Part shown: positions 1 through 8,610 of the stretch, one piece after another
Numbering within the stretch: the first letter of the stretch is position 1
Layout: every line of letters starts with the position of its first letter
Origin: CAMYLY01 sp036397755
GTDB taxonomy: Bacteria; Gemmatimonadota; Gemmatimonadetes; Gemmatimonadales; GWC2-71-9
Reading direction: 5' to 3'
Assembly: GCA_036397755.1 (NCBI GenBank)
Contig: DASWII010000024.1
Location: 30,515-94,514, forward strand
DNA: 64,000 nt
The notes under the pieces: model-generated
Told to the model about the DNA's origin: nothing
The model's input: the letters and a program-made list of their open reading frames with translations, nothing else
Databases searched by the model: none
Translations under genes and position numbers: made by a program

Positions 1-2035
1 GGAACATCAACTCCGGGTTGTCCGGATGCTCGACGATGACATTGACTGAGCCCTCCGCCGGCAGCCCGTCGATCCGGCTGGTCCAGGTGCGCCCGAAGTC
101 CGCGGTGTGGTACACGAACGGCCGAAAGTCCCCGTCGCGGTGAGCGTCGAACGTCACCCACGCGACGCCATCGCCGGCTCGCGAACCCGCCACCCGGCTC
201 ACGTACGTGCCCGCCGGAACGTCCGGGACGTTGCCGCTGACTTCGGTCCACGAGCCGCCGCCATCGCGCGAGACCTGGACGTTCCCATCGTCCGTGCCGA
301 CCCACAGAATCCGGGGGTCCCGCGGCGACTCCGCGATCGTCGTGATCTCGCCGTAGGAACTGGTTCCGTCGTTGCGCGAGATCGTGATATCCGCACCGCG
401 CACTCCCATCAGCTCCAACGTGTCGCGATCGATCTGGCGCGTGAGGTCCACGGTGCGCGCCCAGCTATCCCCACGGTCGTGGGAGATGAACAGCCGGTTC
501 CCACCCACGTACACCGTCGCAGGATCGTGGCGGGACACGAGGCTGGGGGACACCCAATCCCATCGATAGGTCTCCCCCTCGGGCGGCCGCGGTCGAATGT
601 CGAGCAGGTCACCGGTTTCGGCGTCGAGGCGCGTGTAGCTGCCGTTCTGGGCGTTGCCGTACACGTACCGGTGACTGGTGGGATCGGGCTGCCAGTACAT
701 GCCGTCGCCAAACCCGATCTGCGACCAATCGTCGTTGATGATGCCGATCCAGCGTCGCGTCGCACTCGGGCCCATCCACGAGTGGTTGTCCTGCATGCCC
801 CCGTAGATGTAGTACGGATCACGCATGTCCACCCCGATGGCGTAGAACTGCCCGATGGGGATGTTGTTGATGCGGATGAACGTTGCACCCATATCCCAGG
901 TCTCGTGGAGACCGGCATCCCCGACCAGGTAGTAGTGCTCGGGATCACCGGGATCGATCCACATATGATGGTAGTCCGCATGCACTCCGACGTCGTACGT
1001 CGGGTTGGTCGGCACGCGATCGAAGGTTCGGCCCCCGTCCTCGCTCTTGTACATGCTGGTGGCCAGGACGTATACCCGATCGGCGTTGGTGGGATCGATG
1101 AAGATGTGGCTGTAATACATTGGGCGCGGGTTGAGCGCGTTGACCCGTGCCCAGGTGTCGCCCCCGTCCTCGGTCCGGTACGTGCCGCTCCGGTCGGCGT
1201 GCTCGATCGTCGCAACGAGCACGCGCGGGTCGGTGCGGGCGATCGCCAAGCCAATCCGCCCCTTGTCGCCCGCCGGAATGCCGCGGGTCAGCTCCTGCCA
1301 CGTCGTTCCGCCATCCCGGCTGCGGTAGATGCCGCTCCCGGGGCCGCCGCCGTTGAACCCCCACGTGCGGCGAAGACGCTGGTACATAGCCGCGTACAGG
1401 ACCGCCGGCTGCGCGGGGTTGATGACCAGATCGACCGCGCCGGTCAGCGAGTCGACCGCAAGGACGCGCGTCCAGTGCCGGCCGGCGTCCGTCGAGCGAT
1501 ATACGCCGCGCTCCTCGCTTGGCTTCCAGAGGTTCCCGAGTGCCGCCACGTACACGACCTCCGGGTCGCGCGGGTCGACGACGATCTTGCCGATGTGCCG
1601 GGTATCGGCGAGCCCAACATGCGTCCAGGTTTCGCCCGCGTCGTCCGAGCGGTAGACGCCGTTGCCCCATGACGTGGACTGCCGATTGTTCTGTTCGCCC
1701 GTTCCGGCATAGAGGATCGACGGGTTGGATGGGGCGACCGCGATGTCCCCGAACGTGCTCACGGGATACCGATCGAACACGGGCGTCCACGTGGTGCCCT
1801 TGTTTGTGGTCTTCCAGATCCCCCCGGACGCCGTCCCCAAGTAGATCGTGGACGGGTCGTTTGGGAGCGCTTCTACATCGTGGATGCGGCCTCCCGTGAC
1901 CGCCGGACCGATGGAGCGAAACCGGAACGCGGCAAGATCGTGTTCCGTCAAACGCGCATGCTGCGCGAGCAGCGCGGGTGAGACGGCAGTGAGAGCGAGC
2001 CCGGCGGCGAGGAGTACTCGAGCGACCCTGCGCAT
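1..2035 (-). CDS. Secreted sortilin/VPS10-like BNR-repeat beta-propeller protein (3' end cut by window edge)
   Basis: The reverse strand stays open from an ATG at 2035 to the left edge, giving at least 678 residues. It begins with a signal peptide (basic MRRVAR, hydrophobic core, cleavage near LLAQ). After that, BNR/Asp-box motifs recur throughout: SGGIWKTTNKGTTW, VYRSDDAGETW, VYRSTDAGRHW, IYRSRDGGTTW, YRTEDGGDTW, VQVSRDGGGSW. Each is one strand-turn of a beta-propeller blade. Family knowledge places this with the sortilin/VPS10-type glycosyl-hydrolase-like exoproteins that are abundant in Gemmatimonadota and Acidobacteriota. The substrate is unknown and no catalytic claim is made. A second, complete member lies at 60367-63522. 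The reading frame is invisible to a closed-ORF search because its stop lies outside the window. It is divergent from the beta-barrel gene that starts 132 bases away. Confidence 0.88.
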   Translation of the reverse strand, partial: MRRVARVLLAAGLALTAVSPALLAQHARLTEHDLAAFRFRSIGPAVTGGRIHDVEALPNDPSTIYLGTASGGIWKTTNKGTTWTPVFDRYPVSTFGDIAVAPSNPSILYAGTGEQNNRQSTSWGNGVYRSDDAGETWTHVGLADTRHIGKIVVDPRDPEVVYVAALGNLWKPSEERGVYRSTDAGRHWTRVLAVDSLTGAVDLVINPAQPAVLYAAMYQRLRRTWGFNGGGPGSGIYRSRDGGTTWQELTRGIPAGDKGRIGLAIARTDPRVLVATIEHADRSGTYRTEDGGDTWARVNALNPRPMYYSHIFIDPTNADRVYVLATSMYKSEDGGRTFDRVPTNPTYDVGVHADYHHMWIDPGDPEHYYLVGDAGLHETWDMGATFIRINNIPIGQFYAIGVDMRDPYYIYGGMQDNHSWMGPSATRRWIGIINDDWSQIGFGDGMYWQPDPTSHRYVYGNAQNGSYTRLDAETGDLLDIRPRPPEGETYRWDWVSPSLVSRHDPATVYVGGNRLFISHDRGDSWARTVDLTRQIDRDTLELMGVRGADITISRNDGTSSYGEITTIAESPRDPRILWVGTDDGNVQVSRDGGGSWTEVSGNVPDVPAGTYVSRVAGSRAGDGVAWVTFDAHRDGDFRPFVYHTADFGRTWTSRIDGLPAEGSVNVIVEHPDNPELMF

Positions 2036-2166
2036 GGCAACTCCGGCGATGAACGGTAGAGTGATCGCGAGAAGGTACGTCCCGAAGGCCGCGCTGCAAC
2101 CTTAAGGGGCCGGCAGGTGTCTATATTGCGTCCTCGCGCCATCGCCCTTCACTCCTCGAGAGATCG

Positions 2167-3474
2167 ATGCGACTCGTGAACCGGCTGCAATGTGGAATAC
2201 TTTTGGCGGGATTCGTGGTGCTGGCCCCCGCGACGGCCCAGCCGCAAAACCTGGCGACCGACTCGTCGGGCAACCGAACGCTCCTCGTCTTCCTTGATTG
2301 CAACGCGCCGTATTGCGATTTCGACCACGCGCGCCGAGAAGTCACCTGGGTGAATTGGGTGCGTGACCGTACCGATGCGGATGTGCATCTGCTGGTGACC
2401 GCCCAGGTGACTGGGGGTGGCGGCTGGGACTTCAACCTGGACTTCATCGGCCTCGGCCGGTTCGCCGGTCAAACCCATACGCTGCGGCACGTGTCCGACC
2501 CGGACGACGTAGACGCGCGCGTCCGCGACGGCCTGACGCAGGCGATTCGTCTCGGGCTGGTGCATTACGCTGCACAGACGGCGCTCGCGCCGGGCATCCT
2601 TGTGACGTTCGATCAGCCCGCTGGCGCGCCGGCGAACGGCGGGCAGCAGGAGAACGATCCGTGGAACCTCTGGGTGTTCCGCGTGGGGTTCAACGGCTCA
2701 CTCGCAGGCGAGGCCAATCAGCGAAGTTACTCCGTGCGTGGCAACGCTTCGGCCAACCGCACGAGCGACGGCTTCAAGTTCAACATCAACACGTCCGGCC
2801 GGCGGAGCGTGGCGGAGTTCGATATCGACGACACGACGACGGTCGAAAACGTCTCGGAGAATTACAACGCGAACCTCCTTGCCGTCTGGAGCCTGAGCCC
2901 GCGCACGTCGTTCGGGTTCACGGCCCGCGCGGAGCGGTCGACGTTCAGCAACGTGGAGTATGGCGCCTCGGGCGGACCCGCGATCGAGTTCGACCTTTAT
3001 CCGTATGCGCAATCCACCAGGCGTTCATTGACGTTGCGGTATTCCGTCGAGACCGCGTACTTCAACTACGAGTTGGTGACCGTGACGGGGCGCCTTGCTG
3101 AGACGCGGCTGCGCCACGAGTTACAGCTGTCGGCCAACATCCAGCAGCCCTGGGGACAGGTCTTCGGGTCCGTCGAAGGAATTCAGTACTTCCACGACCT
3201 GGGCGCGCACCGCATCGACACATTCGGGGTCATCGAGCTTCGCGTATTCCGCGGTCTGAGCTTCAACCTTTTTGGTGGCGTGTCGCGCATCAAAGACCAG
3301 TTCTTCCTGCCCGCCGCCGGCCTCACGGAGGAGGAAATCCTGCTGCAGCGCCGAGCCCGCGAGACCGCCTTCCGATTCGACTTCAGCGCCGGGTTCAGCT
3401 ATCGGTTCGGTTCGAAGTTCGCCAACATCGTGAACCCGAGGATGGGGGGTGGGGGCGGCATGTTCTTCTTTTAG
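2167..3474 (+). CDS. Putative outer-membrane beta-barrel protein, unrecognised family
   Basis: This 435-residue protein has a clear N-terminal signal peptide (MRLVNRLQ, then a hydrophobic stretch, cleavage near ATAQ). Residues about 30-140 form a small soluble domain with two Cys (DCNAPYCDFD) that may be disulfide-bonded. From about residue 165 the chain alternates polar and hydrophobic residues in repeated strands, as in an outer-membrane barrel. It ends in a glycine-rich stretch and terminal Phe residues (GGGGGMFFF), and a C-terminal Phe is typical of BAM substrates. I do not recognise a named family. The ATG at 2167 was chosen because it puts the signal peptide at the N-terminus. The gene stands alone, divergent from the BNR protein to the left. 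Confidence 0.7.
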   Translation: MRLVNRLQCGILLAGFVVLAPATAQPQNLATDSSGNRTLLVFLDCNAPYCDFDHARREVTWVNWVRDRTDADVHLLVTAQVTGGGGWDFNLDFIGLGRFAGQTHTLRHVSDPDDVDARVRDGLTQAIRLGLVHYAAQTALAPGILVTFDQPAGAPANGGQQENDPWNLWVFRVGFNGSLAGEANQRSYSVRGNASANRTSDGFKFNINTSGRRSVAEFDIDDTTTVENVSENYNANLLAVWSLSPRTSFGFTARAERSTFSNVEYGASGGPAIEFDLYPYAQSTRRSLTLRYSVETAYFNYELVTVTGRLAETRLRHELQLSANIQQPWGQVFGSVEGIQYFHDLGAHRIDTFGVIELRVFRGLSFNLFGGVSRIKDQFFLPAAGLTEEEILLQRRARETAFRFDFSAGFSYRFGSKFANIVNPRMGGGGGMFFF

Positions 3475-3492
3475 GGCCGGTTTTAGGGCCGG
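3469..3492 (+). repeat. 12-bp direct duplication over the stop codon
   Basis: The unit TTTTAGGGCCGG occurs twice back to back, at 3469-3480 and 3481-3492. The first copy contains the TAG stop of the beta-barrel gene. It is probably a slippage duplication and is outside the coding frame apart from the last codons. Confidence 0.7.
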
Positions 3493-3986
3493 GTCCGGGA
3501 GTTCATAGCCTGGATCGCGCAGCCACGGAGTCCCGAATTGGAGCGTTGGGACTCGCCGCCGCGGTGTCGAGGGTGGTGAGCGCGCCTCCATTCCCAAGTG
3601 CGCGGGGCGAGTTCGAGGGACCCGCCAGGATTCGGCCTCTGTGAGGAACTCCCGGCCGCCGGAGTTCTCCACAACTCAAAGTTGATTCGTAGCAACGACT
3701 TACATCAAGTTGTACGGACAGTGTCGCGATGGTGACGCCATTGTTCCAATCCTGCGGGAGCGTCCGATGACACGATCTCCCAGGTACAGGGTTGTGGGTC
3801 AGGATGTCGCATCAATCGTGAGTTAGTTGATCATTTAACCAATACCTTGTAGGCGTGCAGCTCGCCAGAAAACGGTTTATCCGTACCCGTCATTCCCACA
3901 AGCTCGAGTCGACTGGGCTCAGAGCTATCTCCCTTCGATCACCACACCCCTATTTCACGGGTCAGCCCTGGGGTTAGTTTTTCCGG
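3475..3986. other. 512-base intergenic stretch, no gene seen
   Basis: No frame here shows plausible coding sequence. The right half (about 3690-3980) is visibly more AT-rich than the rest of the window. The only structure I find is an inverted repeat GAACTCC / GGAGTTC at 3646-3667 with an 8-base loop. It lies about 170 bases after the beta-barrel gene and has no T-tract. The AT-rich part probably carries the promoter of the MOSC-msrB pair, but I cannot assign boxes. Confidence 0.5.
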
Positions 3987-4454
3987 ATGTCTCTTGGTCG
4001 TATCGAGTCCCTCTGGATCAAGCGGGCACACGGTGGCCCCATGGGCCCAACACCCCGTGTCACACTCATTGCCGGTCATGGGATCGAGGGGAACGCGTCG
4101 GTCGGCGGCAAGCGGCACGTGACCGTCCTGTCGCTCGAGCGGTGGCGGGAGGTCGAGCGGTCGCTTGGGCGCACGATCGACCCCTCGGCCCGGCGGGCCA
4201 ACGTCTTGGTCAGCGGGATCGACCTTGCGGACGCCCGGGGCAAGTTGCTCCGACTCGGCAGCGCGCGCATCGCGGTTCGTGGCGAGACGCGCCCCTGCGA
4301 GCAAATGGACGAGGCCAGCAGCGGGCTCCGGGCCGCGCTGTCCCCCCCGTGGGCCGGCGGTCTGTTCGGGGAAGTGGCAGTCGGCGGGGTGATCGCGATC
4401 GGCGACCCCGCTTCGTGGGACGACGGTGTGGCACACCAGGAGGGCTCCGTATGA
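3987..4454 (+). CDS. MOSC domain protein
   Basis: This 155-residue single-domain protein resembles the MOSC family (the C-terminal domain of molybdenum cofactor sulfurase, also found in YiiM and mARC). Typical features are the early GHGIEGN.. segment with a following H (KRHVTVLS), the PSARRANVLVSGIDL block, and an invariant-type Cys in RPCEQMD near residue 103. MOSC proteins bind molybdenum cofactor or handle sulfur on it, so a redox or Moco role is likely, but the substrate cannot be read from sequence. Its stop overlaps the start of msrB by four bases (ATGA), so the two are probably translated together. modABC for molybdate uptake lies 30 kb away. Confidence 0.8.
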   Translation: MSLGRIESLWIKRAHGGPMGPTPRVTLIAGHGIEGNASVGGKRHVTVLSLERWREVERSLGRTIDPSARRANVLVSGIDLADARGKLLRLGSARIAVRGETRPCEQMDEASSGLRAALSPPWAGGLFGEVAVGGVIAIGDPASWDDGVAHQEGSV

Positions 4455-4861
4455 GCGACGCGCGTGATATGACCGACGCCGACTGGCGTGCGAGGCTCAC
4501 TCCCGAGCAGTACGAGATCACGCGCCTCAAGGGCACAGAGCCGCCGTTCAGCGGACGGTACGTGGACACCAAGCTGGACGGAACGTATGCCTGTGTCTGC
4601 TGCGGTGCGGACCTCTTTTCGTCAGCCACCAAGTACGATTCCCGATCGGGGTGGCCGAGCTTCTTCGCTCCGACCGCCGAAGCGAGCATCCGCACCGAGA
4701 CGGACGCCTCCCACGGGATGCACCGCACCGAAGTGCTGTGTGCGCGCTGCGACGCCCACCTGGGCCACGTCTTTCCCGACGGACCGCAGCCCACGGGTCT
4801 CCGCTACTGTATCAACTCGGCGGCGCTCGAGCTGCGAGACGACACCAACTCCTCGACCTAA
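4451..4861 (+). CDS. msrB: Peptide-methionine (R)-S-oxide reductase MsrB
   Basis: This 136-residue protein is the usual size for a stand-alone MsrB. It carries both zinc CxxC pairs (CVCC near residues 45-48, CARC near 95-98), the GWPSF motif, the H-x-G-H-V-F segment (HLGHVF) and the RYCINS motif, whose Cys is the catalytic nucleophile. It reduces methionine-R-sulfoxide in oxidised proteins, with thioredoxin as usual partner. No export signal is seen, so it should be cytoplasmic. The ATG at 4451 was chosen because it overlaps the MOSC stop by four bases and matches family length; the same frame stays open further upstream but only as antisense-like sequence. The coupling suggests a small redox-repair operon. 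Confidence 0.95.
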   Translation: MSDARDMTDADWRARLTPEQYEITRLKGTEPPFSGRYVDTKLDGTYACVCCGADLFSSATKYDSRSGWPSFFAPTAEASIRTETDASHGMHRTEVLCARCDAHLGHVFPDGPQPTGLRYCINSAALELRDDTNSST

Positions 4862-4926
4862 TCTGTAAAGTTTCATCTTCAGTTTGCGGTTTCGATACGC
4901 TCCTCGAGATAGACTGCGGGGCATCA

Positions 4927-4955
4927 CGGGCGCCCGGCCGCCGGCTCGGCGCCCG
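4927..4955 (+). terminator. GC-rich hairpin between msrB and malic enzyme
   Basis: CGGGCGCC at 4927-4934 pairs perfectly with GGCGCCCG at 4948-4955 around a 13-base loop. It lies 66 bases after the msrB stop and 28 bases before the next ATG. It has no T-tract, so it may be a weak terminator or a leader structure of the malic enzyme gene. Confidence 0.35.
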
Positions 4956-4982
4956 CACGTGTGAGGGGAGAGGGATGATGGA

Positions 4983-6623
4983 ATGACCGATTCCGCCGAA
5001 CGGAACGACCCGGCGCAGCCGCGCGGTATCCGCCTGCTGCACGATCCGCACTTGAACAAGGGCACCGCCTTCACGGAGCCCGAGCGCGACGCGCTCGGGC
5101 TGCGCGGCCTGCTGCCGCCACGAGTGCTCTCCATGAAGGAGCAGCTCGCCCGGGTGCTGGCCAACTTCCGGCTCAAGAGCTCGGATCTCGACCGCTATGT
5201 CGATCTGATTGCGCTCCAGGACCGCAACGAAACCCTGTTCTATCGCCTGCTCCTCGACAACGTCGAGACGATGCTGCCGGTGGTCTACACCCCGACCGTG
5301 GGTGAAGCGTGTAAGAAGTTCGGGCACATCTTCCGGCGGCCGAGGGGTCTGTACATCTCACTGCACGACCGTGGGCGGATCACGGAACTCCTCGGGAATT
5401 GGCCGGAACGACATGTCTCGATCATCGTGGTCACCGACGGGGAGCGGATTCTCGGACTCGGCGACCTCGGAACGTATGGGATGGGGATCCCGATCGGGAA
5501 GCTCGCGTTGTATACGACGTGCGCGGGGATTCACCCACGAGCGTGCCTGCCCATTACGCTCGACGTGGGCACCAACAACGAGGAACTGCGCAGCGATCCA
5601 CTGTACACCGGCATCCTCGATCCGCGCGTGCGCGGTCCGGAGTACCACGAATTTCTCGAGCAGTTCGTCCAGGCCGTGCAGCAGCGCTTCCCCGACGCGG
5701 TGCTCCAGTTCGAGGATTTCGCCACCCAGAACGCGCTCGACCTGCTGCGGCGCTATCGCGACCGTGTGTGCTGCTTCAACGACGACATCCAGGGAACGGC
5801 CGCCGTGGCGCTGGCGAGCCTGCTGGCGGTGAACCGGATCACCGGCGCCACCCTGAGCGACCAATGCCTGCTTTTTCACGGTGCCGGCTCAGCAGCGACT
5901 GGAATCGCCGACCTCATCGCGGAGCACATGACGAGCGAGGGACTCAGCCTGGAGGACGCGCGCCGGAGAATCTGGTTCGTGGACTCCAAGGGCCTCGTCG
6001 TGCGCGCGCGCGAGGATCTGGCGCCGCACAAGCGCCGATACGCCCACGACCACGAACCCGTGCGGGATCTCCGAGCGATCGTCGAGGACATCCGGCCGAC
6101 CGCGCTCGTCGGGGTGTCCGGCCAGGCGCGCGAGTTCACCGAACAAGTGGTGCGGGCGATGGCCGCAATCAACCCCAGGCCGATCATCTTCGCGCTCTCG
6201 AACCCCACGTCAAAGGCGGAGTGCACCGCGGAGGAAGCGTACCGCTGGACGGAGGGCCGGGCCATCTTCGCGAGCGGGAGCCCGTTCGAACCGGTCGAGT
6301 TCGCGGGGCACGTGCTCACGCCTGCCCAGGCCAACAACGCCTATGTGTTCCCCGGCGTGGGCCTCGGGGTGGTCACATCACGCGCACGATTCGTGACCGA
6401 CGCGATGTTCGCCGCCGCCGCCGAGACGCTCGCCGGTGAAGCGTCGGACGAGGTACTCGCGCGGGGATGTCTTCTGCCGCCTTTTCACCGGATCCGGGAG
6501 GTCTCGCTCCAGATTGCCATAGCGGTGGCGGAGGTCGCGTTCGGGAGCGGTTTGGCCCGCATCGACCGCCCCGACGACCTCCGCGCGCACATCCAGCGCT
6601 CGATGTACTGGCCGGACTACTAG
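4983..6623 (+). CDS. maeA: NAD-dependent malic enzyme (oxaloacetate-decarboxylating)
   Basis: This 546-residue protein matches the large malic-enzyme type (MaeA/SfcA, eukaryote-like). It oxidatively decarboxylates malate to pyruvate. Visible signatures are the YTPTVGEAC segment with the catalytic Tyr, RPRGLYIS, the GLGDLGTYGMGIPIGK block, LDVGTNNEEL, the divalent-metal Glu-Asp pair in QFEDF, FNDDIQGTAAV, and a dinucleotide-binding GAGSAATGIA loop near residue 301. NAD preference is inferred from subfamily only. A purine-rich GAGGGGAGAGG just upstream supports the ATG at 4983; an in-frame alternative is not needed. The gene is monocistronic, with a hairpin before it and a palindromic terminator after it. 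Confidence 0.93.
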   Translation: MTDSAERNDPAQPRGIRLLHDPHLNKGTAFTEPERDALGLRGLLPPRVLSMKEQLARVLANFRLKSSDLDRYVDLIALQDRNETLFYRLLLDNVETMLPVVYTPTVGEACKKFGHIFRRPRGLYISLHDRGRITELLGNWPERHVSIIVVTDGERILGLGDLGTYGMGIPIGKLALYTTCAGIHPRACLPITLDVGTNNEELRSDPLYTGILDPRVRGPEYHEFLEQFVQAVQQRFPDAVLQFEDFATQNALDLLRRYRDRVCCFNDDIQGTAAVALASLLAVNRITGATLSDQCLLFHGAGSAATGIADLIAEHMTSEGLSLEDARRRIWFVDSKGLVVRAREDLAPHKRRYAHDHEPVRDLRAIVEDIRPTALVGVSGQAREFTEQVVRAMAAINPRPIIFALSNPTSKAECTAEEAYRWTEGRAIFASGSPFEPVEFAGHVLTPAQANNAYVFPGVGLGVVTSRARFVTDAMFAAAAETLAGEASDEVLARGCLLPPFHRIREVSLQIAIAVAEVAFGSGLARIDRPDDLRAHIQRSMYWPDY

Positions 6624-6699
6624 CCCAGGAGTTTCCCTGCGGAAGACGATCCTGGCGGGTCCGTCCGGTCGCTGCCGCACCGGCGGAACCGACGCGCAA

Positions 6700-6720
6700 C
6701 GGAGCCGGAATCCGGCTCCG
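6700..6720. terminator. Bidirectional terminator-like palindrome
   Basis: CGGAGCCGGA and TCCGGCTCCG form a perfect inverted repeat around a single base. It lies between the convergent malic enzyme and dodecin genes, four bases past the dodecin stop. No T-tract is present. Confidence 0.5.
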
Positions 6721-6724
6721 GAGC

Positions 6725-6934
6725 CTAGTCATCCAACGTGAATCCGATTCGCACGGCGACCTGCCAGTGGGAGACCTTGCCGTCCTCGATATGCCCGCGC
6801 ATCTCCTGCACCTCGAGCCAGCGCATGTTCCGCACCGTCTTGCTCGCGCGCGCAACCGCATTCTCGATCGCCTGCTCGATGCTCTTGGGGGACGAACCGA
6901 CGAGATCGGTGGTCTTGTACACGTGGTCGGACAT
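6725..6934 (-). CDS. Dodecin (flavin-binding small protein)
   Basis: This 69-residue protein is a full-length dodecin, a beta-alpha-beta-beta fold that assembles into a hollow dodecamer and stores or buffers riboflavin/FMN. Diagnostic features are the N-terminal VYKTTDLVGSS strand, the helix SIEQAIENAVARASKT, and the RWLEVQEMRGHIEDGK segment whose Trp stacks on the isoalloxazine ring, followed by WQVAVRIGF. It is cytoplasmic. It stands alone and convergent to the malic enzyme gene. Length and motif spacing match the family well, so the call is firm. Confidence 0.95.
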   Translation of the reverse strand: MSDHVYKTTDLVGSSPKSIEQAIENAVARASKTVRNMRWLEVQEMRGHIEDGKVSHWQVAVRIGFTLDD

Positions 6935-6984
6935 ATGGTCTCCTGAGTGAATGGCTCGTGATCAAAGTTCGCGAACTGGGCAAG

Positions 6985-7797
6985 CTACCGCATCTCGAAC
7001 GTGAGTGTCGCCCACTTGGATTCGTAGTCGACGGGCGAAGCCTCGTCCAGAGACACCATGTTGATGAACTTGATATACCACCGGCCGGCCCGATCGATCG
7101 TGAACCGTAGCACGCCGTCGGCATCCGTTCGCCCCGACCGTTCCGAGATCGCGACGCCCCCCACCCCGATTCCGCCAATCAACACGAACTGCCCGGGGAC
7201 CGCGCGGCCGTCCACCAGGCACCGGACCGCGAGCGCGTCGCCGACTCGCAGGTTGTAGGGGTTGTCCAGCGGCACGACCTCTGCTGGATATCCCAGGACG
7301 ATGTCGAACCCCTCGGACCGTGCCTCGCCGACCTGAAAGACCGCCTTCACGTGCTTGCTGTACCGTTCCGCGACGTCGACATCCAGTTGCCCCGCCCGAC
7401 GGCGAGCTTCCAGCACATCGGGGATGCCGTCGTGCTCCAGATACTCGTTGAACTCGTTCGCCGTGAGCTCGAAATCCGTGTGTCGGGTCGACGCCCCCAT
7501 GACATACGTCCCCGCGGCCGCCGTGCGGATTCCGATGAACGTGGTGTCGCCGGCGGCCGTCCAGTCCTTCAAGTCGATCGGCCGCCGCCGACCGGCCACG
7601 ACCAGACTGGCGTCGCTCACACGGTTCACAGCGATCGCGTTCTCGCTCGCGACAAAGGTCCCGTTGATGAGTGGGACCTGAACGGCCGAATTCGGCTGGA
7701 GGAAGTACGTGTTCAGCTTGATGAACATGTCGTGCGCGAGGGCGGCGGTGGCCACGCTCATTAGGCCCAACCCAACGGCGGCGAGTCTCTTCCACAT
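6985..7797 (-). CDS. Secreted DUF4198 domain protein
   Basis: This 270-residue exported protein has a signal peptide (MWKRLAAVGLGLMSVATAALA) followed directly by HDMFIKLN. The early His after cleavage and the two Ig-like beta-sandwich halves fit DUF4198 (NikK/CbiK-like periplasmic proteins linked to nickel or cobalt uptake). The second half carries the GRTDADGVLRFTIDRAGRWY pattern typical of the C-terminal sandwich. Metal binding is inferred from the family only. The start at 7797 is supported by an AAAGGA Shine-Dalgarno nine bases upstream and by placing the signal at the N-terminus; an in-frame start nine codons further up is less likely. No transporter genes adjoin it. Confidence 0.75.
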   Translation of the reverse strand: MWKRLAAVGLGLMSVATAALAHDMFIKLNTYFLQPNSAVQVPLINGTFVASENAIAVNRVSDASLVVAGRRRPIDLKDWTAAGDTTFIGIRTAAAGTYVMGASTRHTDFELTANEFNEYLEHDGIPDVLEARRRAGQLDVDVAERYSKHVKAVFQVGEARSEGFDIVLGYPAEVVPLDNPYNLRVGDALAVRCLVDGRAVPGQFVLIGGIGVGGVAISERSGRTDADGVLRFTIDRAGRWYIKFINMVSLDEASPVDYESKWATLTFEMR

Positions 7798-7845
7798 GAG
7801 ACAGTCCTTTCGTTGCGGGATCACCCTCTCAGCATTTCGCGGTCG

Positions 7846-8610
7846 TTAGCCGGGTGGGGAGAGGCGCCCACCCGTTTCGAGGTATTCGGCGAACTCGTTG
7901 GGGAGCGAGCTGGCGAGGATCGCCGCCTTCGCCCGGTCGAGATCGTACGCGACCCGGATGAACTCGACCGTCGCCGCGTGGCCGGTCATATTCAGCAAGA
8001 CGTACCCAGCACGCCAGTCACCGTCCTTGGGGCGGCCGACCGAACCCGTGTTCAGGAAATGGATCCCCTTGATCTCGCGATACCACGGCTGATGGGTATG
8101 GCCGAACGCAATGACGTCCCCGGCCCGCAGTCCCGCATTGCGAGCCATCTTGAGACAGAACGCATCAGATCGATCCTCGGTCCAATAGACCGTGTTGAGC
8201 GTCGGTGTGCCATGCACCAGGACGAGCTTCGGTCCGCCACTGTGGCCACCCTGTGGATGGAGATCCATGCGGAAGGGCAAGGTTCCGAGATACGCACGGG
8301 TGTCTTCGGTGACGTGCTCCAGCGTCCACCCGTAGCTTTCGTGCGACAGTGCTTCCTGCCGCGGGTCTTCGTACCTGCAACCGCAATGCTTGTAGCGCAC
8401 AGCCACGGTGGAGTCATAATTGCCGCTGACTCCGGCGATCCCGTGCGTTCGCAGCAAGCTCACGACCTCGTTTGGCCATGGCGCATATCCCACGAGGTCG
8501 CCCAGATGAAAGCACCGGTGTCGCGCATCATCATGCCGCGCCAAGTCCTTCAGCACTGCCTCGAGGGCAGGCAGGTTGGCGTGTACGTCGGATATCAAGA
8601 CGTAGCGCAC
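7846..8610 (-). CDS. Calcineurin-like metallophosphoesterase, coupled to acr3
   Basis: This 254-residue cytoplasmic protein begins VRYVLISDVHANLPALEAVL, with the D-x-H first metal motif. The GDLVGYAPWPNEV motif, GNYD (motif GNHD/E), VLVHGTP and FGHTHQPW supply the remaining metal ligands, so both metal sites look intact. This matches the YfcE/MJ0936-like phosphodiesterase group; the substrate is unknown. The GTG at 8610 is chosen because it starts exactly at the conserved beta-strand. It lies inside the 3' end of acr3 (16-base overlap), so the gene is probably cotranscribed and translationally coupled with arsR-acr3. That context suggests a role linked to arsenic or phosphate stress, which is inference only. 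Confidence 0.85.
   Translation of the reverse strand: MRYVLISDVHANLPALEAVLKDLARHDDARHRCFHLGDLVGYAPWPNEVVSLLRTHGIAGVSGNYDSTVAVRYKHCGCRYEDPRQEALSHESYGWTLEHVTEDTRAYLGTLPFRMDLHPQGGHSGGPKLVLVHGTPTLNTVYWTEDRSDAFCLKMARNAGLRAGDVIAFGHTHQPWYREIKGIHFLNTGSVGRPKDGDWRAGYVLLNMTGHAATVEFIRVAYDLDRAKAAILASSLPNEFAEYLETGGRLSPPG

Noticed and set aside
107..1672. 521-codon open frame on the + strand
   Set aside because: Antisense to the BNR propeller gene. The translation is rich in Arg, Val, Pro and His without domains, while the reverse strand shows repeated Asp-box motifs.
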